Source: Desulfobacteraceae bacterium (GTDB lineage: Bacteria; Desulfobacterota; DSM-4660; Desulfatiglandales; Desulfatiglandaceae). Taken from it: 5,281 bases of DNA. The position numbers and the translations under genes were made by a program. Each line of letters opens with the position of its first letter. Within the stretch, counting starts at the first letter, position 1. The notes beneath the pieces are model-generated. The model did not search any database. It saw only the letters and a program-made list of their open reading frames with translations, and was not told where the DNA came from. Positions 1 through 5,281 of this stretch are shown in pieces. The stretch lies in NCBI GenBank assembly GCA_011048855.1, contig DSCZ01000226.1, forward strand, positions 1 to 5,281, given 5' to 3'.

Positions 1-32
1 ATTAAATACTTATGAATTCACACAATCTTTTC

Positions 33-61
33 TTGACAGAATAAGGGTGTTAGGATATCAG
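33..61 (+). promoter_or_regulatory. Candidate sigma-70 promoter for the mutase operon
   Basis: A perfect -35 hexamer TTGACA lies at 33-38. After a 17-bp spacer comes TATCAG (56-61), which matches four of six -10 consensus positions. The surrounding DNA is AT-rich, in contrast to the coding regions. Transcription would start near position 68, leaving an untranslated leader of about 88 bases before the mutase ATG at 156. No other promoter-like pair of comparable quality is seen ahead of the operon in the window. The -10 match is only moderate, so an activator could be needed; that is inference. Confidence 0.5.
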
Positions 62-97
62 TATTACCAAATACCAACATCATAACGGTCGCCCTGC

Positions 98-109
98 TCC
101 AGCGCTGGA
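98..109. promoter_or_regulatory. 12-bp perfect palindrome in the operon leader, possible operator
   Basis: TCCAGCGCTGGA reads identically on both strands. It has no central loop, so it looks more like a binding site for a dimeric DNA-binding protein than an RNA hairpin. It sits about 30-40 bases downstream of the predicted transcription start and 46 bases before the mutase ATG, a position where a bound repressor could block transcription. A shorter inverted repeat, GTATT-ACCA-AATAC (61-74), lies between it and the -10 box. No regulator gene is present in the window, and a chance palindrome of this length in a 5-kb window is not improbable. Confidence 0.25.
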
Positions 110-155
110 CGTGGAGATGCAAGGGAGACCGGATCACGAGAGGGCGGGCTGCATC

Positions 156-1910
156 ATGAAAAGAAAAACGACGAAAGAGATTTTCTCCGAACGCGATCCT
201 CGAAGCGGGCGCACACCGTTGTATAATGAAAAGGCTTTGGCTGCGATCAAAGAGCGTTTCAGCAGGTGGGCCGAAGAGCGGGCAGGAGGATTGGGCGGGG
301 CCGGCTGGAGAAAGACACCTCGCACGGTGCTGGGCTCTGACATCCCCAGGGAGCTGATTTACACCCCTCTCAGCATCGAAGATGCGGATTATTTCAACGA
401 CTTGGGAAATCCGGGGGAGGCACCGTTTACCCGGGGAATCCACCCGACGATGTACCGGGGCCGTGAATTCACGATGCGCCAGTTGACCGGGTTCGGTTCG
501 CCGGAAGACACAAATGCGCGCATGCGGTTCATGCTGGACCATGGGGCCACCGGCCTGAACATCCTGTTCGATATCCCGACAATTCAAATGTACGATTCCG
601 ATGATCCGCTCAGCCAGGGCCAGGTCGGTATGTCCGGTGTCTGCATAGACTCCGTCGATGACATGACCCTGTTGTTCGAGGGTATCCCTCTCGACGAGGT
701 GACCGTTTCAATTGTCACGCATTATCCTTCCAACACGGCGATTTTGTTCCCGATGTTCCTGGTGCTGGCCGAAGAAAGAGGCATCCCGTGGGAGAAGCTG
801 CGCGGGAGCGTTCAAAACGACACGACGCTCGAGGAAATCATCCGTAGCGGCGCGGAATACACTCCGCCGAGGGACTGCTTCCGGGTGCAGTGCGACAATA
901 TTGAGTTCATCCGCAGGAACGTGCCAAAGTGGAATTTTATAACGCTCAACGGGTATAACCTGAGGGAGTTCGGGACCTCCGGGATAACAGAGATGGCCGT
1001 CGCCGTGGCGAACGGCATCGAGACGCTGGATGAGATGGTCCGCCGGGGCCACGATGTGGATTCGGTCGCGGACCGCCTGGCTTTTTTCTGGTCGCCCGCA
1101 AACGACTTTTTCGAGGAAGTGGCGCGGCTCAGGGCCGTTCGCAGGCTTTGGGGCAGGATAATGACTTACCGGTTCAATGCTCGGACGGACCGGGCGAAGT
1201 TGATGCGCTGCCACGTACAGACCTCTGGCGTATGCCTGGTTCAGCAGGAACCCCTGAACAATGTCGTGAGATCTGCCTACCATGCGCTTTCCGCTGTATT
1301 CGGAGGGGCCCAGTCCCTGCACGTGGATTCCTACGACGAGGCTTATTCGGTGCCCACGGAAGAGGCTGCATTGTTGTCCCTCAGGACCCAGCAGATCATC
1401 CAGACCGAAACGGGCGTTACCGAAGTTGTGGATCCACTCGGGGGTTCGTATTATGTGGAGGCCCTCACAAACGAGATCGAGTCGCGGATTCTGGATGAAC
1501 TGGATGAAATCGAGACTGCCGGGGGCTATGTGGCAGCCGTGGAATCGGGGATGCTGCACAAGCGGATCACCGACTATTTTTCACACCAGCAGCGTGAACT
1601 GGACACAGGGGAGATCAAGGTGGTGGGTTACAATGCGTTTCGTTCGGAGATAAAACCTCCACCCATAAACGTGTTCCGCTACCCGGAAGGAGTTGAGGAG
1701 CGCCAGCGGGAAAGGCTTTCGCGTTTGAGAGCCGAAAGGGACAACGATGCTGTTTCCAGGGCGCTTTCTGCCTTGCGGGACGCATGCAAAAGCGGGGAGA
1801 ATATCGTTCCGAAGTCGATAGAATGTGCGAGGGTGAGATGCACGGAAGGCGAAATGTTCAAGGTGTTCAAGGACGCCTTCGGCCTGTGGAATCCTCCTGC
1901 GCTCTGGTGA
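156..1910 (+). CDS. B12-dependent acyl-CoA mutase, large (substrate-binding) subunit, atypical active site
   Basis: This is the large subunit of a methylmalonyl-CoA-mutase-family enzyme. It would bind an acyl-CoA in a TIM barrel and rearrange its carbon skeleton by radical chemistry, using adenosylcobalamin held by the separate small subunit encoded next. Family landmarks appear in order: GWRKTP, PFTRG, PTMY, the RQ-x-x-GFG stretch (108-114), FDIPT and YDSD (146-149), QND (220-222), GY (266-267), HVQTSG (353-358), QSLH (386-389), RTQQII (410-415) and DPLGGSYYVE (426-435). At 584 residues it resembles stand-alone large subunits, and it ends without a B12 domain. Against methylmalonyl-CoA mutase, Tyr89 is Leu110, Ser114 is Asn135, Ala116 is Leu137 and His244 is Asn268. 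The carboxylate-binding Arg207 region carries a one-residue insertion, so Arg230 or Ser231 may be the equivalent. The substrate is therefore unlikely to be simply methylmalonyl-CoA, isobutyryl-CoA or 2-hydroxyisobutyryl-CoA. The ATG at 156 is preferred because GAGAGGG (138-144) precedes it; in-frame GTG 111 and ATG 117 lack a properly spaced site and would add a sequence with no family resemblance. The family assignment is secure; the substrate is unknown. Confidence 0.93.
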   Translation: MKRKTTKEIFSERDPRSGRTPLYNEKALAAIKERFSRWAEERAGGLGGAGWRKTPRTVLGSDIPRELIYTPLSIEDADYFNDLGNPGEAPFTRGIHPTMYRGREFTMRQLTGFGSPEDTNARMRFMLDHGATGLNILFDIPTIQMYDSDDPLSQGQVGMSGVCIDSVDDMTLLFEGIPLDEVTVSIVTHYPSNTAILFPMFLVLAEERGIPWEKLRGSVQNDTTLEEIIRSGAEYTPPRDCFRVQCDNIEFIRRNVPKWNFITLNGYNLREFGTSGITEMAVAVANGIETLDEMVRRGHDVDSVADRLAFFWSPANDFFEEVARLRAVRRLWGRIMTYRFNARTDRAKLMRCHVQTSGVCLVQQEPLNNVVRSAYHALSAVFGGAQSLHVDSYDEAYSVPTEEAALLSLRTQQIIQTETGVTEVVDPLGGSYYVEALTNEIESRILDELDEIETAGGYVAAVESGMLHKRITDYFSHQQRELDTGEIKVVGYNAFRSEIKPPPINVFRYPEGVEERQRERLSRLRAERDNDAVSRALSALRDACKSGENIVPKSIECARVRCTEGEMFKVFKDAFGLWNPPALW

Positions 1911-1947
1911 TTCGGTGTTCGTGAGTAAAAAGAATACACATATCTTA

Positions 1948-1953
1948 GAGGGG
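1948..1953 (+). promoter_or_regulatory. Ribosome binding site deciding the small-subunit start
   Basis: GAGGGG stands 11 bases before the ATG at 1965. The alternative in-frame GTG at 1953 overlaps this site and so is unlikely to be the start. Confidence 0.6.
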
Positions 1954-1964
1954 TGGTCCTGAAA

Positions 1965-2378
1965 ATGGAAAGAAAAATCAAGGTGCTTCTCGCGAAGCTG
2001 GGCCTGGATGTACATAACAGAGGTCTGATTACGGTGGCCAAGGTGTTCCGGAATGCCGGCATGGAGGTGGTGTATATCGGAAACGCGCTGCCCCCTGAGA
2101 TCCTGAATACGGCCGTTCAGGAGGATGTGGACGTCGTCGGTGTGAGTTCGCTGGGAGGAGCTCACCTGACCCTGGGACGTCCGATGGTGGAAGATGCCCG
2201 GGAAAAGGGTCTGACGGATCGGATGGTGTTCGTTATAGGCGGGGTGTTCGCGCCGGCCGACGGTGAAGAGCTCCGCCGCCTCGGATTCGACGGGATATTT
2301 ACTCCGGGCGCTACCGAGGAGGAGATCGTTTCTTCGGTGAAGAAACTGGTTTCAGGTAAAAGAAACCCGAAGGAATAA
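1965..2378 (+). CDS. B12-binding small subunit of the acyl-CoA mutase
   Basis: This 137-residue protein is a stand-alone cobalamin-binding domain that should pair with the upstream large subunit to make the active mutase. It shows the full base-off/His-on signature: DVHNRG (15-20; Asp15, His17, Gly20) supplies the lower-ligand His17, Lys11 matches the conserved lysine before that motif, SSL (61-63) is the second element, and GG (92-93) closes the nucleotide-loop pocket. The length fits HcmB/IcmB-type subunits. The gap to the large subunit is 54 bases, consistent with co-transcription and balanced expression. The ATG at 1965 is chosen because GAGGGG (1948-1953) lies 11 bases ahead; an in-frame GTG at 1953 would overlap that site and add only four residues. 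The cofactor-binding residues look intact even though the large subunit is unusual, which argues that the pair is a working enzyme and not a relic. Confidence 0.95.
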   Translation: MERKIKVLLAKLGLDVHNRGLITVAKVFRNAGMEVVYIGNALPPEILNTAVQEDVDVVGVSSLGGAHLTLGRPMVEDAREKGLTDRMVFVIGGVFAPADGEELRRLGFDGIFTPGATEEEIVSSVKKLVSGKRNPKE

Positions 2379-2393
2379 GCCTTGAAAACAGCA

Positions 2394-2426
2394 ATTAGCC
2401 TTTAGCCTTTAGCTATTAGCTTTTAG
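2394..2426. repeat. Degenerate tandem TTAGC repeat, period 6-7, between small subunit and ligase
   Basis: Five consecutive units occupy this stretch: ATTAGCC, TTTAGCC, TTTAGC, TATTAGC and TTTTAG. They lie in the 86-base AT-rich gap between the small-subunit stop and the ligase Shine-Dalgarno site. Each unit contains TAG, and because the period is not a multiple of three the stops fall in more than one reading frame. No stem-loop is obvious, so this does not look like a standard terminator. The role is unknown; it may be a slippage-prone simple repeat. Confidence 0.7.
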
Positions 2427-2450
2427 ATGAATTATTTGAGTATATTCAAA

Positions 2451-2459
2451 AAAGGAGTG
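2451..2459 (+). promoter_or_regulatory. Strong ribosome binding site of the ligase gene
   Basis: AAAGGAGTG contains GGAG (2454-2457), seven bases before the ATG at 2465. It follows an AT-rich stretch, which should leave it accessible, and supports the chosen ligase start. Confidence 0.65.
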
Positions 2460-2464
2460 AAGCG

Positions 2465-3877
2465 ATGGAAATAAAATGGCCGCCGCAGTACGTCCGGGAT
2501 TACCGCCCTGCAGCCGATGAGCCGTACTGGAACAGGGAAGTGGAGACAATGGATCCACAGATGCGCGAGGAGCGGGTCATCCTGCCGAAATTGAAGTCAC
2601 AGCTTTCCTATGCCTATGAAAATTCTCCATTTTACCGTCGTAAATGGGACAAGGAGGGGATCAACCCGGGCGATATTAAGACGCTCGAGGACTTTGAGCG
2701 GATGCCGTTCGTCACGAAGCAGGAAATCCGCGATGATCAGGCGGCCCATCCTCCGTTTGGAAGCAACCTGTGCATTCCGCCGGAAAGAGTCGCCAGAATC
2801 CAGGGGACTTCCGGGACCACCGGCAAGCCCACGGTTTTCGGCATCGGGGCGGGGGATCTGGCACGAATCGGAGAGGCCCATGCCAGGGCCATGTGGAGTT
2901 TCGGGGTAAGGCCGGGGGACACGGTTTTTATAGCTTCTTTTTTCAGCCTTTACTGGGGAAGCTGGGGGGCTCTTGCTGGAACAGAACGGCTGGGCGCAGC
3001 CGGGTTCCCCTTCGGTGCCGGGGTGGCGGGCCAGTCGGATCGGGCTCTTGACTGGATGAAAGATGTGAGGCCGACGGTGTTTTACGGGACTCCTTCCTAC
3101 AGCCTTTACCTGGCGGAGAAGGCCAGGTCGAGGGGCATGGATCCGCGTAAAGACTTTAACTTCAAGATACTGTTTTTCTCCGGAGAACCCGGGGCAGGGG
3201 TCCCGTCCACGAAAAAGCGGATAGAAGAAACCTATGGAGGAATCTGCATTGATTCAGGCTCCACCGCGGAGATGGCTCCATGGATGGCCAACTGCGAATG
3301 CGGGCACCGCCAGGGGATGCATCTGTGGCAGGACATCGTTTACGGGGAGCTGGTAGACCTGGAAACGAGAAAGCGTGTACCGTACGGGCAGGAAGGCGTC
3401 ACGGTTTATACACATCTCGAGAGAACCTCGCAGCCGATGATCCGGTTTCTTGCCGGGGATATCTCCCTGTGGGTGGATGAAACCTGCGAGTGCGGACGGA
3501 CGTATCCCAGGCTTCCGAAAGGAATTTACGGGAGAGCCGACGACATGTTCGTCGTGAGAGGTGAAAACGTCTACGCGAGCGCCATCGAGGACGTTATCCG
3601 TGGTATCCCGGGATTCGGGGACGAATTCCGTATCATAATCACGCGTGAGAAAACCATGGACGAAATGGCCGTGCAGGCCGAACGTGCCCCGGACAGCGGC
3701 CCGGAAATCGAGGCCGGGATCAAAGCCGAGCTCGAGGCGAAACTGAAGGCGAAGGGGCTCAGGACTGTGGTGCAGATGGTGGAGCCCGGAACCCTCGAAC
3801 GTACCGAGTTCAAGGCGAAGCGTATCATCGATAAACGGGCCCTTTACGAAGAGGCGACCAAAGGTGCGGGCCGTTGA
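2465..3877 (+). CDS. PaaK-like AMP-forming acyl-CoA ligase
   Basis: This is a 470-residue adenylate-forming enzyme of the phenylacetate-CoA-ligase-like group. It would convert a carboxylic acid, ATP and CoA to an acyl-CoA, AMP and pyrophosphate in the cytoplasm. Visible motifs are the phosphate loop TSGTTGK (115-121), SGEPG (239-243), an acid-bearing SGSTAE (264-269), RFLAGD (327-332) with the ribose-binding Asp332, the hinge region GRADDMFVVRGENVY (356-370), and the C-terminal Lys450 in EFKAKR, expected to act in adenylation. Two CECG motifs (Cys277/Cys279 and Cys341/Cys343) could together bind a metal. PaaK itself is about 430-440 residues; the 2-hydroxyisobutyrate ligase Hcl, also PaaK-like, shows that this group is not limited to aromatic acids. 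Being co-directional with a B12 mutase suggests that the ligase supplies the mutase substrate. The acid is not predictable from sequence. The start is supported by the Shine-Dalgarno site at 2454-2457. Confidence 0.9.
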   Translation: MEIKWPPQYVRDYRPAADEPYWNREVETMDPQMREERVILPKLKSQLSYAYENSPFYRRKWDKEGINPGDIKTLEDFERMPFVTKQEIRDDQAAHPPFGSNLCIPPERVARIQGTSGTTGKPTVFGIGAGDLARIGEAHARAMWSFGVRPGDTVFIASFFSLYWGSWGALAGTERLGAAGFPFGAGVAGQSDRALDWMKDVRPTVFYGTPSYSLYLAEKARSRGMDPRKDFNFKILFFSGEPGAGVPSTKKRIEETYGGICIDSGSTAEMAPWMANCECGHRQGMHLWQDIVYGELVDLETRKRVPYGQEGVTVYTHLERTSQPMIRFLAGDISLWVDETCECGRTYPRLPKGIYGRADDMFVVRGENVYASAIEDVIRGIPGFGDEFRIIITREKTMDEMAVQAERAPDSGPEIEAGIKAELEAKLKAKGLRTVVQMVEPGTLERTEFKAKRIIDKRALYEEATKGAGR

Positions 3878-3903
3878 TGGGACCGGGTCTGCGTTTCCAG
3901 GAG

Positions 3904-3908
3904 AGGAG
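3904..3908 (+). promoter_or_regulatory. Ribosome binding site deciding the dehydrogenase start
   Basis: AGGAG lies nine bases before the ATG at 3918. The longer reading from GTG 3864 would overlap the ligase end and add 18 residues ahead of the usual short-chain dehydrogenase N-terminus, so it is rejected. Confidence 0.6.
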
Positions 3909-3917
3909 TCTATAATA

Positions 3918-4712
3918 ATGCTTGATATCAAGGGTTCCGTGGCGGTTATCACCGGGGCTGCGAGCGGCATCGGCGAAGCAATGGCACGATACTGGGTGCG
4001 CAACGGGGGCAGGGTGGTGCTTGCCGATGTTTCGGAGACAGCGCTCGAAAAGGTGGTCGTGCGCCTGGAGGCCTCCGGGGATGCGGTGGCCAAAATGGTG
4101 TGCAATGTCACCCGCGAGGAGGATAACAGCAAGCTTGCCGCACTGGCGGTGGAACGGTTCGGGGGCATCAACCTGGTGTTCCCGAGCGCCGGGATCATCA
4201 GTGACGGCCTGATGCTTTCCATCGACCGCCAAACCGGCAAGGTGAATGGGAAGATGAGCCTGGATCAGTTCCGGAGCGTAGTGGACGTCAACCTCACCGG
4301 AGTGTTTTTGACCGTGAGGGAATGTGCGGAGAAGATGGTCGACACCGGCTCTTTCGGGCTCATATGCCTGATCTCCTCGATAGGATCCCTTGGAACCGCC
4401 GGGCAGCTCAATTATTCGTCGACGAAGGCGGCGCTTTCGGTAATGCCCAGGGTGGTCACAGCCGAGTTTTTCAGGCGCGGTCTTGCCGGCCGCATACGCT
4501 GCGTAGCCGTGGCTCCCGGTTATGTCGGCACAGAGATGGTTCGCGGTATGAATCAAAAGGCGCTTGACCGCATCACAGGGGAAATTCCGATAGGGCGCCT
4601 CGTTGAGCCGGCCGAGGTCGCATCCCTTGTGGGCGAGCTTTACAGAAACGAGGCGCTTGCCGGCGACGTGTTTTTCATCCACGGGGGGCTCAGGTTGGGA
4701 TCGAGGGGCTGA
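3918..4712 (+). CDS. Short-chain dehydrogenase/reductase (SDR), NAD-type
   Basis: This 264-residue Rossmann-fold oxidoreductase is a classical SDR in size. The nucleotide loop TGAASGIG (12-19) is followed by Asp37 in VLADVS, at the end of the second strand, which favours NAD(H) over NADP(H). Catalytic residues are present: Asn125 (DVNLTG), Ser153, and Tyr166/Lys170 in YSSTK, with Ser153 thirteen residues before Tyr166 as expected. APGYVGTEM (199-207) is the usual motif after the active site. Departures are PSAG (89-92) in place of the common NNAG and an enlarged stretch around residues 100-115. The tail reads FIHGG where many relatives have VDGG. It starts 40 bases after the ligase stop in the same direction. 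The likely role is oxidation of a hydroxyacyl-CoA formed by the mutase, by analogy with 3-hydroxybutyryl-CoA oxidation after 2-hydroxyisobutyryl-CoA mutase. SDR specificity cannot be read from sequence, so that role is inference. Confidence 0.9.
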   Translation: MLDIKGSVAVITGAASGIGEAMARYWVRNGGRVVLADVSETALEKVVVRLEASGDAVAKMVCNVTREEDNSKLAALAVERFGGINLVFPSAGIISDGLMLSIDRQTGKVNGKMSLDQFRSVVDVNLTGVFLTVRECAEKMVDTGSFGLICLISSIGSLGTAGQLNYSSTKAALSVMPRVVTAEFFRRGLAGRIRCVAVAPGYVGTEMVRGMNQKALDRITGEIPIGRLVEPAEVASLVGELYRNEALAGDVFFIHGGLRLGSRG

Positions 4713-4720
4713 ATCGGCCG

Positions 4721-5137
<417 letters not shown>

Positions 5138-5141
5138 GATT

Positions 5142-5148
5142 CCCTCCT
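5142..5148 (-). promoter_or_regulatory. Near-consensus ribosome binding site of the yjbQ gene
   Basis: On the minus strand this reads AGGAGGG, four bases before the ATG. It fixes the start at 5137 and argues against the longer open frame. No clear -35/-10 pair could be assigned upstream of it. Confidence 0.75.
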
Positions 5149-5149
5149 G

Positions 5150-5281
5150 ATTTTTTAATAGAGCCAGATGCTTCCCGAAAGCGGGGGCCGCCTTTAGCCG
5201 GCAAACGCAACCGACATGCCCGAAAGGGGAATGCCCGAGATTTTTCGTTTCGATCGGTTCTCCCACCAACAGGGTGCCATG
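5150..5281. other. Non-coding stretch upstream of yjbQ, no gene supported
   Basis: All short open frames here lack a recognisable family or a matching ribosome binding site. The stretch holds small repeats: CCCGAAAG at 5174-5181 and 5219-5226, and ATGCCCGA at 5216-5223 and 5231-5238. It also has an imperfect inverted repeat around AAAGCGG...CCGCCTTT (5179-5196). The yjbQ promoter should lie here if yjbQ is transcribed alone, but no confident promoter is visible. Confidence 0.4.

Noticed and set aside
111..155. N-terminal extension of the mutase from GTG 111 or ATG 117
   Set aside because: The added residues do not resemble the family N-terminus, neither start has a properly spaced ribosome binding site, and the extension overlaps the palindrome; ATG 156 fits better.
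708..1559. 283-residue minus-strand open frame opposite the mutase
   Set aside because: The sequence is a shadow of the mutase codons with no family motif; the plus strand is clearly coding.
156..1910. Assignment of the mutase as plain methylmalonyl-CoA mutase (mutA/mcmA) or HcmA
   Set aside because: The overall fold matches, but key residues of each type are missing (Tyr for MCM, Asp and Ile for HcmA, His for these types), so no symbol is given.
3864..3917. Extended dehydrogenase start overlapping the ligase end
   Set aside because: A good Shine-Dalgarno site lies before ATG 3918 and SDRs normally begin a few residues before the nucleotide loop.
3254..4682. Long open frames on the minus strand opposite the ligase and SDR genes (3254-4240 and 3825-4682)
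   Set aside because: They have no recognisable domain, are low in typical protein character and lie entirely opposite well-supported genes; they arise from GC-rich codon bias.
5174..5238. Short hairpins and repeats upstream of yjbQ as a terminator of a gene to the right
   Set aside because: Stems are only three to seven base pairs, interrupted, and not followed by a convincing T-run in a consistent direction.
5138..5269. 44-residue N-terminal extension of the YjbQ protein
   Set aside because: It has no family similarity, and AGGAGGG sits inside it right before the ATG at 5137.

Overview
The window is a compact piece of bacterial chromosome of moderately high GC with AT-rich gaps between genes. 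It carries five protein genes. Four of them (156-4712, plus strand) run in the same direction with short gaps and individual Shine-Dalgarno sites, so they probably form one operon. The fifth is on the minus strand and meets the operon tail to tail. No RNA gene, insertion sequence, CRISPR array or phage gene is visible. The gene styles (split B12-dependent acyl-CoA mutase, PaaK-like ligase with CxCG motifs) suggest an anaerobic or metabolically versatile bacterium, possibly a Desulfobacterota relative. That placement is an inference and is weak.

Layout: 1-155 is a leader with a plausible sigma-70 promoter (33-61) and a perfect 12-bp palindrome (98-109). 156-1910 encodes the large (substrate-binding) subunit of an adenosylcobalamin-dependent acyl-CoA mutase. 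1965-2378 encodes the small B12-binding subunit. An 86-bp gap holds a run of TTAGC-type repeats with a period of about 7. 2465-3877 encodes a phenylacetate-CoA-ligase-like (PaaK-like) AMP-forming acyl-CoA ligase. 3918-4712 encodes an NAD-type short-chain dehydrogenase. 4721-5137 (minus) encodes a YjbQ/UPF0047 protein. 5138-5281 shows no convincing gene.

How the genes could work together (inference): the ligase activates a carboxylic acid to its CoA thioester, the two-subunit mutase rearranges the carbon skeleton, and the dehydrogenase oxidises a hydroxyl on the product before thiolytic cleavage. The same kinds of parts occur in the 2-hydroxyisobutyrate route of MTBE degraders (HcmA/HcmB mutase plus the PaaK-like ligase Hcl). 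However, the mutase here lacks the residues that define 2-hydroxyisobutyryl-CoA, isobutyryl-CoA or methylmalonyl-CoA mutases. Leu replaces the substrate-gating Tyr/Phe/Ile, Leu replaces the Asp typical of HcmA, and Asn replaces the active-site His that these enzymes share. The most interesting possibility is therefore a catabolic module built around a B12 mutase of undescribed substrate specificity.
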